Source: an uncultured Dehalococcoidia bacterium (lineage in GTDB: Bacteria; Chloroflexota; Dehalococcoidia; Lucifugimonadales; UBA3495). From it: DNA of 64,000 nt. Below the pieces are notes generated by a model. That model made no database searches. It had not been told where the DNA came from and was given only the letters and a program-made list of their open reading frames with translations. This document shows positions 1 to 8,114 of this stretch, piece by piece (position 1 is the first letter of the stretch; each line of letters begins with the position of its first letter). Made by a program: the position numbers and the translations under genes. Location: the NCBI GenBank assembly GCA_951813535.1, contig OX638345.1, positions 943,029 to 1,007,028 of the forward strand, given 5' to 3'.

Positions 1-273
1 GGCGAATGATCCTCCGAGGACGGTCAGGATCAGGTCTGCGGTCCGCCGCCCCTTGACCCTTTCGTGTAGGGTCGCCTGGAATTTGTAGATGTCTTTGAGC
101 ACGAGATCGGCCATACGTTCGTGCCCGATGAGTGGGTAGATGTGCTTCCGAGCGAGGCAGGAGTACCGCTCGTAAGTGGTAATTTCGTACGTAATTCGGA
201 CCACGGTTTCTAACCATTCGGTGGTGATGGCCGATACCGTTAGTTCTTCGGGTTTGGCGTTTCTTGGCGACAC
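1..273 (-). CDS. Tyrosine recombinase, N-terminal part (runs off left edge)
   Basis: Reading leftward from a GTG at 273, 91 codons stay open to the window edge. The start is chosen because AGGAGG lies 6 nt upstream of it. The peptide has the pattern of the phage-integrase SAM-like core-binding domain: a Trp-Leu-Glu near residue 21, a Tyr/Thr-Tyr-Glu-Arg-Tyr run near residue 34, an Ile-Tyr-Pro-Leu-Ile-Gly segment near residue 48, then Leu-Lys-Asp-Ile-Tyr. This domain grips core-type DNA sites. The catalytic domain lies outside the window, so activity cannot be judged. Its upstream region is the hairpin-dense stretch at 300-860. An integrase is likely; the subfamily is unknown. Confidence 0.7.
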   Translation of the reverse strand, partial: MSPRNAKPEELTVSAITTEWLETVVRITYEITTYERYSCLARKHIYPLIGHERMADLVLKDIYKFQATLHERVKGRRTADLILTVLGGSFA

Positions 274-299
274 GCTCAACCTCCTGTTCGACAGATTTA

Positions 300-860
300 G
301 TGCGGTGGGTTCTTCGTCCTCCGAAGAACTCGCCTGGCGGCAAGTCGCTTCGGGAACTGGCGCCACTTCGTGGAACCGGTAAGAACTTTGGTGCACAGAT
401 CTGTCGCACCGGTCAGGTTATGCCTGTCGCAGACAGCATTGCTCAGTTGTCTACGCTCGGTTATTAACCGATTGTAGGCAAAGGAAATCGCGCCGAACAT
501 TCGCCCGGACGCATCACCGGCCGTTTCGAAAACGGCCTCCAATGGCGAGCCCTAGGACCCGTACTACGGGTGCATCAACCTACTTCAGTAAACGCGCCGT
601 CCGGCGCGTGAACTGACCTCGAGGGTATGGAAAATCCGACGCTCTTCGCCGTCGGTCAAATTCCCCGCATGGCGGGGCTTATGCGGCGCAGGTCTGCGGG
701 CAAGAAAGGCTGCAAACGCCTTGATCGCGCCTGTGTTGGGCTACGACTTCGGACGGCTCCGCGTCCGGCAAATACCCCGTCTCTTCGGGGTCTAACCGCT
801 CCACTCGAACGGTGCAAAATAGGCGATCCTCGCCTCTACAGGCCCCAATCTGGGGCCGAA
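300..860. other. Gene-free stretch packed with short hairpins
   Basis: No convincing gene lies here. At least 16 small inverted repeats with unrelated stems follow one another about every 30 nt, most with 5-8 bp perfect stems and 2-8 nt loops. Examples: 309-329 (8-bp stem), 390-410 (ten paired bases with one bulge), 424-436 (CTGTC/GACAG), 457-471 with an outer CTAC/GTAG, 519-537 (GGCCGTTT/AAACGGCC), 557-571 (ACCCGT/ACGGGT), 592-609 (ACGCGCCG/CGGCGCGT), 636-655, 663-677 (CCCCGC/GCGGGG), 750-767, 774-791, 821-835 (AGGCGA/TCGCCT) and 841-857 (GGCCCCA/TGGGGCC). It may be a structured RNA, or recombination or regulatory DNA upstream of the integrase. Confidence 0.6.
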
Positions 861-926
861 CATCTTCAAACGTGCTCTCCACACTAACATCATTACGGGC
901 GCTTGTCAAACCTTGCCCTTGCGGGA

Positions 927-2159
927 CAGGGCAATCGCGTCTTAATATGATTTTTTGAAATGTGCTAATGTCCCATGATCCGGTAAAGGTCGGGGAGGTA
1001 GAAGGGCATAGCACAAGCACCCAAGGCAACAGTGCTCGATCATTTCGCTCAGTTGGACGACCCACGGGTGGAACGCACCCGGCGCCATAATCTGGTGGAC
1101 ATCCTGGCGATCGCCATCTGCGCCACCATCTGCGGAGCCGATTCCTGGGTGCATGTCGAGCTGTTCGGCAAGAGTAAGCTGGCCTGGTTTCAGAGTTTCC
1201 TGGAACTGCCTCACGGCATTCCGTCTCACGACACCTTCGGCGATGTCTTCGCCCGCCTCGACCCAGTGCAGTTGCAGAATTGCTTCGTGTCCTGGACCCA
1301 GGCCATCGCTGAGGTGCTGCCCGGCGAGGTGGTGGCCATTGACGGCAAGACCGCGCGGCGGTCCTATGACCGGGCGGGTAAGAAAGGGGCGATCCACATG
1401 GTCAGCGCCTGGGCCACCCAGCAGAGCCTGACCCTGGGCCAGGTCAAGACTGACGAGAAATCCAACGAGATCACCGCCATTCCTCAACTGCTGGAGTTGC
1501 TGAACCTGAATGGCTGCATCGTAACCATTGACGCCATGGGCTGCCAGCGGGAGATCGCTCAGAAGATCATAGAGGGCGGTGCCGACTACGTGCTGGCGGT
1601 CAAGGAAAACCAGGGTCGACTGCACGAGGGTATTCAAGACCTGTTCGAGGGCGCCGAGGCATTGGGCTTTGACGAGACACCCTATGACCACGCTGAGACG
1701 GTGGACAAGGGACACGGGCGGGTGGAACGCCGGGAATGCTGGGTCATCACCGATCAGGACTGCCTGGATTATCTGGACCCTCAGGGACAATGGCCCCAAC
1801 TGAAGGCCGCCGTCAGGGTGGTGGGCCATCGTCAAACGGCAGAAGGCGGTACCAGTCAACCCCGCTACTACATCAGCAGCCTCTCGGCCTCAGCGGAATA
1901 ACTGCTGGCCACCATCAGAAGCCACTGGAGCATCGAAAATTCGTTGCACTGGACCCTGGACGTGACCTTTCGGGAAGACCAGTGCCGAATACGCAAGGAC
2001 AATGGCCCTCAGAACATTAATACCCTGCGCCAGATCGGACACAACCTCCTGAAAAACGAGACAACCCTGAAAGTGGGCATCCAGGGCAAACGACTCAACG
2101 CCGGATGGGATGAGGACTACCTGCTCAAAGTCCTCCTCGGATAAGACGCGATTGCCCTG
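927..2159 (+). mobile_element. ISAs1-family insertion sequence, copy 1 (inactive)
   Basis: Perfect 18-bp terminal inverted repeats, CAGGGCAATCGCGTCTTA at 927-944 and its complement at 2142-2159, bound a 1,233-bp element. It is flanked by a 9-bp direct repeat CTTGCGGGA (918-926 and 2160-2168), which is the target duplication. The element has the same length as the intact copy at 47503-48735 and is nearly identical to it. Its transposase gene is dead in cis. Confidence 0.95.
1008..2144 (+). pseudogene. ISAs1-family transposase, inactivated by start loss and nonsense codon
   Basis: This is the counterpart of the intact 378-aa transposase at 47584-48720. The ATG of that copy is ATA here (1008-1010), and a CAA codon has become TAA at 1899-1901. 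Translation could only restart at a GTG (1032) and would end about 80 residues early, losing the conserved C-terminal part. The rest is well preserved, including the Ala-Ile-Asp-Gly-Lys-Thr-Ala-Arg motif and the Asp-Ala-Met-Gly-Cys-Gln region of the DDE fold. Decay is therefore recent. Confidence 0.95.
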
Positions 2160-2319
2160 CTTGCGGGATCGTGACTCTGTTTGAAATTGCCCATTGCAAA
2201 ACGCGACCGCCGCGAAATTTCGCCGAATCAACCCCTGGTGGTCCGGCAACCCGGGGCCACCGATGCCTCCCACACGGCGCCACCCGGTCCAACGGGTCTG
2301 ACGGCGCCTGGACTCCGGT

Positions 2320-2710
2320 ATCGCACCCATCATCGCCATACGCGGGCCCCGCCAAGTCGCCAAGACGACCATCCGGCCCCAGATCATCGATGACCTGCCT
2401 GCCGAGGGAGTGCTGCCCCAGAACATCACGCGGGGCCCAGTTCGACGACACTCCGGCAAAGGGTGACTGGTTGCAACCATCCTGCGGATCGCCACTGGCT
2501 GGGCCAACATTGCTACCGAGGCGTTCGACAACCTGGCCCACCAAGGCCAGACGGCGTACCCGTTCGTGGACGAGGTGCGGAACATTCCGGGCGGAGCAAC
2601 CAGCTCAAGTTCCTGGTGCACAGCACGGCGCTCAATATGCTGGCGACCGGCAGCGCTGCCCTCTGGACCGAACTGGGACGGCCTCGCAGGACGAATTAGG
2701 GGATGTCGTC
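2320..2710 (+). pseudogene. DUF4143/AAA_14-type ATPase remnant
   Basis: Pieces of one protein can be read by switching frames. Around 2335-2430: Ala-Ile-Arg-Gly-Pro-Arg-Gln-Val-Ala-Lys-Thr-Thr (degenerate Walker A) followed by a DDLPAEGVLPQNI-like segment. Around 2440-2480: a QFDD motif. Around 2500-2600: AHQGQTAYPFVDEVRNIPG, matching the Walker B region of this family. Around 2600-2690: QLKFLVHSTALNMLATGSAAL, then a DGLAGRI-like end. In this family the order is GPRQVGKTT, FDE-x-Q, TGSSA. At least three frameshifts are needed, so the gene is dead. Intact relatives are often mobile or toxin-like ATPases of unclear role. Confidence 0.6.
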
Positions 2711-2800
2711 AAAATGATCTGGCTCAGGTGGCCAGTGCTCGAATCTGAAAAATGCCGAGAAATGAGGCAGCTCTTTAGGTGTGCCGGGTTGCCACACCTA

Positions 2801-3959
2801 GTAGTCGGTCAACGTTGGAAGGGCATGGGTAAAAACGTTGAAGTTTGATCCTGGCGTCAATGGTTCCGAAGTGCCAGTTGATCGGGATGCGCGCGGCGTT
2901 GCGCCGGGTCTCGTAGGCCGTGATGGCGCGATGCAGGGCATCGGCGTCAGGGTTTCTCCCTTTGAGACAGGCGCGGCTCAACGCGCTGAACTCAATCTCC
3001 GACATGTTCAGCCAACTGGCGTGCTTGGGGTGTGGTGAAACTCGAGACGTTTCACGATGCGCCTGGCTTCGGCGGCAGGGAAGTCTCGTACAACGACGCC
3101 ATGCGGTGGGTGTTCAAGTTGTCCAGAACCACGCGGATGACGGTTGCGTGGGGATAGGCCACGTCTACGAGCCACTGCATCTGATAGGCGAAGTCCACCA
3201 TGGTGCGGCGTTCGGTAGTGGCAACGTGTCGCCAACCTGCCAGCGGCTCGCAGAACAGGAAGAGGTTGCGGGTGCCACCGCGTCGGTGCTCGTAGTCCTG
3301 CCGACGGGGTCGCCCCGGCTGGACGGGGAACCGCTCTCTGACATCAGACAACAGTTGAGTGGAGGTCTCGTGGAAGCACACCACCGGCCGGCTGGGGTCG
3401 TAGGGCTCGGCATACAGGTCCAGCACGTCCTCCATGGCCGCCACGAACTCCCCGTTCATCTGGGAGATGCACCACTGCCACTTTTGCCATGGCTTGAGGG
3501 TGTTTTTTTCAGCCGGAGCCTGACCGTTTCATACGACAGGCTCTCCACCACGCCCAACTCAACCACCTTGTCGGCCAACAGGCGCAGGGTCCAATGGTCG
3601 TGGCCTTCAGGAGCGTCGCTGATCGCCAGGGCGATCAGGTGGGCTTCGCCCCGATCATCCAGCTTGCGATACCGGTTGGCCTGGGGATGGTCGTGGAGCA
3701 CACCGTCCAATCCCTCCTCGGCGTACCGCCGCTTGGCGCGGAACACCGTGCGTTGCGACGTGTCCAGCGCCGCCGCCACCTGGGACGCGCTCCAGCCCTC
3801 ATCAGTCTTCAGCAGGATGCGCGCCCGATTGATGACCCGCGCCGAGCGTTGGCCGCTGCGGATCAACCCCTCCAGTTGGCTCCGATCTTCCTCTGACAAC
3901 CGTACTGCAAGTTTCTCCTGAGCCATGGCTGCCGCACCTCCCGCACCGCTGTTTGCCAC
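2801..3959 (-). pseudogene. IS630-family transposase with two frameshifts
   Basis: The N-terminal part (3456-3959) contains paired helix-turn-helix segments, with a WSASQVAAALDTSQRTVFR-like recognition region. A run of seven A residues (3504-3510 on the plus strand as T) marks the first frame change; the middle part (3052-3459) then has the DDE_3 region with VVLDNLNTH (second catalytic Asp). Near 3030 one base is missing; restoring it rejoins the text as HTPKHASWLNMSEIEF with the catalytic Glu. The first aspartate region reads CFHET rather than CFDE, a further sign of decay. The A7 run could be programmed slippage, but the second shift is a genuine lesion. Confidence 0.8.
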
Positions 3960-4020
3960 TCACGATAGCGACCATGGCCGATGCTTTCTTATCTAAGACG
4001 GTACAAGTTTGACCGAATAC
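2801..4020 (-). mobile_element. IS630-family insertion sequence (degenerate)
   Basis: The ends carry imperfect inverted repeats: GTAGTCGGTCAACGTTG at 2801 and, on the other strand at 4020, GTATTCGGTCAAACTTG. They are flanked by TA on both sides (2799-2800 and 4021-4022), the dinucleotide target IS630/Tc1-like elements duplicate. Its only gene is a frameshifted transposase on the minus strand. Confidence 0.8.
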
Positions 4021-4109
4021 TAGGTTTGCAGATTATTAGTAGCCTATGATAATAGGCAATGAACCTGTCACGCTGAGCTCGTGTGATCGCCGCGTCACCG
4101 TATCCAGCA

Positions 4110-5123
4110 TCAACCGTTGGCCCTCGCTTGGATGTCTGCGCACTGGTCCATGAGCAGGTCGAACTCCTCGGCGTCATCCGGAAGTATGCCGCCTTCAACC
4201 ATCCTTCCGTAATCTTCTGCGAGAGCCTCCCGAGCTTCCCCGTCCGGCACCAGTTGCAGATCGCCTGACACGGCCGCCTTGTAGTTGATTGGATTTCGGT
4301 CGACATCGTTCTCCCGGAAGAACATCGCCTTGTGATGTGCAACGGTAAGCGCGAGATCGTGGTCTCCCAGGGCCCGTGCGCCGTAGTCGGTTTGATTCAG
4401 TTGGACCAGGTCGTACCAGTGCCTGGAGAGGCGTTCTCCGCGGACCCGCTGCTGGCGGCAGAAGACGTGGGCGGCTGTCGCCTTTTCCCAGAAGGTGCGC
4501 TCAGCCAGCATGACTTGCGGTCGCGCCGAGGGAAAAGCGACGCCGAGGAGATGTGGAGCCGCATCGCATTGAATGAGGTGCTCTTCGCGGGGTTCTCCGG
4601 TCGCGCGGGCTCCAAATTCCACCAATACCTCAGGCCTTACGAAACCGTAGTCTGGGAATAACGGGCGGTAACTGATCAGCAACGCGTCATCGTCCGCCCT
4701 CACCTCGGCGATCAGACCCGCTTCCTCAAAGCCTGCCCGGATCGCTGGCAGGGCCCGATCGTTCACCCACTGTGCCAGGCTGACCCGGATCTCCTGCGAC
4801 CAGCGCTGTGCCTGGCTCCGGTTCGGCGGGATGTCGTTCCCGCCGTTACCAGCTATGAGATCCGGAGCGATAGTCCGTATGTCGTAGGTGATGTCCAGGT
4901 CCTCGGAGAATCGCCGGATGGCGTGATAGGCCTTGGACAGCGATGTGCCGCCTTTGAAGGTTAGATTCTGACCGAAATGAGCACCAGCCAAGGCGCGCAG
5001 GGTCCAGACCACCCAGATGTCCTTCTCCAGTAGGTACGCCGGTCGTCCGGCGGGACCTGCTGCGACCAGCAGCGCATCTCTGCGGTCATCGTTAGAGAGG
5101 TCCTGAAAAGGTTCTTCAGGCAT
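4110..5123 (-). CDS. AbiEii/AbiGii-type nucleotidyltransferase toxin
   Basis: This 337-aa protein matches the AbiEii toxin family (type IV toxin-antitoxin), whose members act as nucleotidyltransferases. Visible motifs are FKGGTSLSK near residue 58, the GG[ST]xLxK signature, and RFSEDLDITYD near residue 72, which carries the DxD-like metal-binding acids. Length is normal for the family. The start overlaps the end of the upstream antitoxin gene by 8 nt, so the two are translationally coupled. A small hairpin (GCCTAT/ATAGGC, 4042-4057) lies downstream. The gene looks intact. Toxin identity is well supported; the target in this host is unknown. Confidence 0.88.
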   Translation of the reverse strand: MPEEPFQDLSNDDRRDALLVAAGPAGRPAYLLEKDIWVVWTLRALAGAHFGQNLTFKGGTSLSKAYHAIRRFSEDLDITYDIRTIAPDLIAGNGGNDIPPNRSQAQRWSQEIRVSLAQWVNDRALPAIRAGFEEAGLIAEVRADDDALLISYRPLFPDYGFVRPEVLVEFGARATGEPREEHLIQCDAAPHLLGVAFPSARPQVMLAERTFWEKATAAHVFCRQQRVRGERLSRHWYDLVQLNQTDYGARALGDHDLALTVAHHKAMFFRENDVDRNPINYKAAVSGDLQLVPDGEAREALAEDYGRMVEGGILPDDAEEFDLLMDQCADIQARANG

Positions 5124-5712
5124 GGGTGGCTAATTCGCTGACCGGTTCGGCGAGCCACGCCGGCATTCTGGCGCGGTATGTGGCCATTTCCGCAAGGTCC
5201 TCGGTGCTGAGTTTCTGCCTGACTGCGCGGATATTTTCCGCTACATCTGACGGCCCCAGCCATTCCAGAGCGCGGATGGCGTCCCCCGCCGGACGGCTGG
5301 CTGCAACCAGCTGCCAAGCCGGCGCATGGCGCAACTCGACGGTCTGTTCGCCCAGCTTGATGTTCCGGCTGTTACCGGAGGTCAGATAAACCGGCTGGAT
5401 CGGCACCTGGGTTGTTAGGCCAAGGCTATTGGCCGCATGGCTGCCGCTGGGAACGATCGTCTCGTTCCATAGTTCCGAGAGGGCCGGTATGACTCTCTCT
5501 AGCGATGGTGGCCGGACTCCGAACCTCGTGGTCACTGGCTTCATATACACCCCTTGGCAGATTCGGAACAGTCGCCTGTTGCGGGCCAGGCGAGATAGAG
5601 CCTGATCCACAGCGGCCCGGTTGCCCAAGCCAAGGAGAGTGTTGCAGCATAAGGGCGTGCCCTCAGGCGAGTCCTCAGCGTGTTGCGTGATCAATTGAGG
5701 CAAACTTGACAT
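5116..5712 (-). CDS. AbiEi-like antitoxin / DUF6088 regulator
   Basis: This 198-aa protein lies directly upstream of the AbiEii-like toxin and overlaps it by 8 nt. Its first 65 residues form a winged-helix-like region (NRAAVDQALSRLARNRRLFRI, then a Gly-Val-Tyr turn). The C-terminal part matches the AbiEi antitoxin C-terminal or DUF6088 type. Such proteins repress their own operon and counter the toxin. The promoter 28 nt upstream contains a 28-bp imperfect palindrome, the expected autoregulatory operator. The gene is intact with no unusual features. Confidence 0.85.
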   Translation of the reverse strand: MSSLPQLITQHAEDSPEGTPLCCNTLLGLGNRAAVDQALSRLARNRRLFRICQGVYMKPVTTRFGVRPPSLERVIPALSELWNETIVPSGSHAANSLGLTTQVPIQPVYLTSGNSRNIKLGEQTVELRHAPAWQLVAASRPAGDAIRALEWLGPSDVAENIRAVRQKLSTEDLAEMATYRARMPAWLAEPVSELATHA

Positions 5713-5732
5713 AGTGGAGTCCTGAGAGGTGA

Positions 5733-5767
5733 TGTCAGAAATATAGCATATTTTCTGACAATGTAAA
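5733..5767 (-). promoter_or_regulatory. Promoter and palindromic operator of the AbiE-type operon
   Basis: On the minus strand TTTACA (5767-5762) and TATATT (5745-5740) are spaced 16 nt apart, a plausible sigma-70-type promoter. An inverted repeat at 5733-5760 has half sites TGTCAGAAA on each strand with an AT-rich centre and covers the spacer and the -10 box. A bound repressor would block RNA polymerase, which fits AbiEi autoregulation. Confidence 0.65.
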
Positions 5768-6010
5768 ATCGAACTCGAGGGAGTCTGATCTTCGGTTCAT
5801 CGATCCGGTCAGTCTGTGCCGGCCACCGACTATATTGGTCGTCAAAGCGGATATCGAGGACATACTGCCCGGGCGGATTGGTATTTAAGGTCGCTGAAAA
5901 TTGCTATTTACGGCTTTCCCACTACCTACCCTATGTGCGAAGTCGGCGTTACTGTAGATGGGCGATCAGGGTGTCGAGTTGCCGAACCGAACCGCCCATG
6001 TGAAACGATG

Positions 6011-6664
6011 TTAACGCCCTTGACGCCACGAGCCTCCAGGTTGCAATTCCGGCATGGAACTTGGTCTACGCAATTGCCCTTGTGCTGCTTCGGCAAACCA
6101 CTTGATCCATCGGTCGATAAAAATTTCCTCTTCTCCCTGGTCAATGGGCGTAAAAGGCCGAGCGACTCCAACCGTGTGTATCACGTTCCCGAGAGCAAAC
6201 TCGACGTCACGCCCTCCCGGAGGTAGAGCAAAAGGCTCTGACCCATCATTTCCGGATAGCACAATGTCCCAGAACGCGGTTTCGTACCACCGGTACACAC
6301 CCGATTCCTGAGCGTCGCAGTACCGCAGCGAGTGAGAGCGGCCCGCGTACCCATTTCTGTTACGTGGAATGGTAATGCTGACCTTCGTATGGGCTATCAC
6401 CTCAAAAGGCATACCACTGCTAGAGTTCGGACCAGGCATCACATGGTCAACTCGCAAGGTAGCGGAGTTCAAAGACCACGTTCGCAGGACTGAGTCGCCC
6501 GTTGATTGGATAGAGGGGGCGTTGTCTTTGATCTGACGGTCGAGCAAAGCCAGAATCCGCTCCAATGAATGGTTTGCCACTTCTCTGGCGGCTTGCCGGT
6601 GCTCGGCTTCAATCCGTGCTGCGGACTGTTGACGTTGTTCTTCGGCTTCTCTTTGAACTGACAC
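6011..6664 (-). CDS. C-terminal part of a coiled-coil protein, N-terminus cut by an IS1380 element
   Basis: The open frame encodes 217 aa. The first 50 residues are a charged helix rich in Gln, Glu, Arg and Ala (EAEEQRQQSAARIEAEHRQ). The rest is a mixed alpha/beta region with no recognised domain. Upstream coding ends exactly at the inverted repeat of the IS1380 element, and the only available start is a GTG at the junction, without a ribosome-binding site. The original N-terminus, which in proteins of this layout is often a membrane segment, is probably lost. Function unknown. Confidence 0.5.
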   Translation of the reverse strand: MSVQREAEEQRQQSAARIEAEHRQAAREVANHSLERILALLDRQIKDNAPSIQSTGDSVLRTWSLNSATLRVDHVMPGPNSSSGMPFEVIAHTKVSITIPRNRNGYAGRSHSLRYCDAQESGVYRWYETAFWDIVLSGNDGSEPFALPPGGRDVEFALGNVIHTVGVARPFTPIDQGEEEIFIDRWIKWFAEAAQGQLRRPSSMPELQPGGSWRQGR

Positions 6665-6936
6665 AGCGTTAGCCCGAATCCACCGAAGGGATACTGCGGC
6701 GGCGGTCAGACGAGAGATGAGGAGTCAAGGAACGGGCTGGCAGGGGCCTGATGTCGGTGAGATGGTCGATGCGGGGTGTGTGCCCCACGCCGGGGCGATG
6801 TTGACGGCCGGTGGTAGCGGCGTTGGGAGCGATTTTCAGCGCAGACCGCAGGCGGTGACCGTCGGGGGCCCAGCCTGGGTACTGATCGACCAAGCGTGGG
6901 GCGTCATGTTGGGCAGGTCAAAGGCCGCGGTCGGCG

Positions 6937-7248
6937 TCAGGAAGGGAGGGGCACAGCGCGCAGCTTCGCCAGGGCGGAGCAGAACTGGTTTTGCCAGGGC
7001 CAGCCCTGGGGGAGATGCAAAGTGAGGCGGCGGGCCTTGCGGGTGAGGCGTCCGGCCAGGGAGAAGAAGCGTCGCCGGAGGGTCTTGGTGGTCATCACCG
7101 GCTCGCCCAGGCCGATGCGCGTGGTCCAGCGGGCGAGATTGTGCGCGATGACCTGGACGGCCAGCCAGGCGGCGTTGGCGGGAAAGCGTCCCGATGGCAG
7201 GTGGTTGAGCCCCACGCCGTACTTGAGGTCGCGGATGGTGTTCTCGAT
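6937..7248 (-). pseudogene. IS1380-family transposase, C-terminal fragment
   Basis: This encodes the last hundred or so residues of the transposase (NTIRDLKYGVGLNHLPSGRF onward to a Pro-Leu-Pro-Ser end), matching the C-terminus of the intact copy at 15226-16551. The rest of the gene lies beyond the IS21 insertion at 9808-10825. It is non-functional alone. Confidence 0.9.
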
Positions 7249-7346
7249 TGTGAAACGCCGCGGACATTGAGCCAGTGATCGCCAAGGACTATGTACCACC
7301 CTGGGCGCGTGGCGATTTTGATAAATATCAGTTCGTAGTTTCTTGG

Positions 7347-8114
7347 TCAATCACCTCCTTGGTTGCTGAGCAGAGCGCGGTGTGGCGATAGTCGTTCACG
7401 GTAGCTGGTGCCTTCGATGACGATCTGGTAGCTGGCATTGGCCAGGCGGTCGAGCGCGCTGTTGCCGAGGATGGGATCGTCAAAGAGACTGAGCCATTCG
7501 TCGACGGCTCGGTTGCTGGTGATGACGAAGCTGGAAGACCGGTGCCGGTTGAGGATGAGCTCATACAGATCGGCGGACTGCTGAGCTGTGAGCCGATGCA
7601 GGCCGAGGTCGTCGAGGATGAGCAAATCGGGGGAAAGGAATGACCGAAAGCTACGGTCCGTCGAGTTGTCGACCCGAGCCTGGGCCATGGCCTTGAAGAA
7701 GTCGTCGGCGTGGCTGAAGCGCACGGTGTGTCCGGCGCGGACGGCCGAGTAGCCCAGGGCCTGAGCCAGAAAGCTCTTGCCGACGCCAGCGGGTCCCACC
7801 AGCAACACGTGCTCGTGCTTGTCCAGAAACTCCAGGGAAAAGACGGCGTCCAGCAATCGGCGGTCCAGAGTAATGGACGCCGACCAGTCGAAGTCCTCCA
7901 GCCGGCAGGTCTCCTCGAAACCGGCGCCCTGCAGCCGGAGTTCGATGCGGCGTTGGGCGCGACGGTTGACCTCGTCGCTGAGGATGATCTCCAGGAAGGA
8001 GGCATAGTCCAGCTGTTCCCTGCGGGCCAGGGCGATGCGTTCGGGCAGGGTGGCGGCCATGGGGCCCAGTTGGAGCCGCTTGAGCAGGGGTGTGAGTTCG
8101 GTGATGCGGGTCAT
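7347..8114 (-). CDS. istB: IS21-family helper ATPase IstB
   Basis: This 255-aa AAA+ protein has Walker A LLVGPAGVGKSFLAQ near residue 105 and Walker B LLILDDLG near residue 168, plus SNRAVDEW (sensor region). These are hallmarks of IstB, the DnaC-like ATPase that loads the IstA transposase at target DNA. Length is normal. It overlaps the end of istA by 4 nt, the usual coupling in this family. Belongs to the IS21 element inserted in IS1380 copy 1. Confidence 0.95.
   Translation of the reverse strand: MTRITELTPLLKRLQLGPMAATLPERIALARREQLDYASFLEIILSDEVNRRAQRRIELRLQGAGFEETCRLEDFDWSASITLDRRLLDAVFSLEFLDKHEHVLLVGPAGVGKSFLAQALGYSAVRAGHTVRFSHADDFFKAMAQARVDNSTDRSFRSFLSPDLLILDDLGLHRLTAQQSADLYELILNRHRSSSFVITSNRAVDEWLSLFDDPILGNSALDRLANASYQIVIEGTSYRERLSPHRALLSNQGGD

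Noticed and set aside
297-542. 81-codon minus-strand frame upstream of the integrase
   Set aside because: No ribosome-binding site, no recognisable composition, and the DNA is occupied by hairpins; treated as chance.
942-1859. 305-codon frame antisense to the ISAs1 transposase
   Set aside because: Mirror of a real gene in GC-rich DNA; the same shadow appears opposite copy 2.
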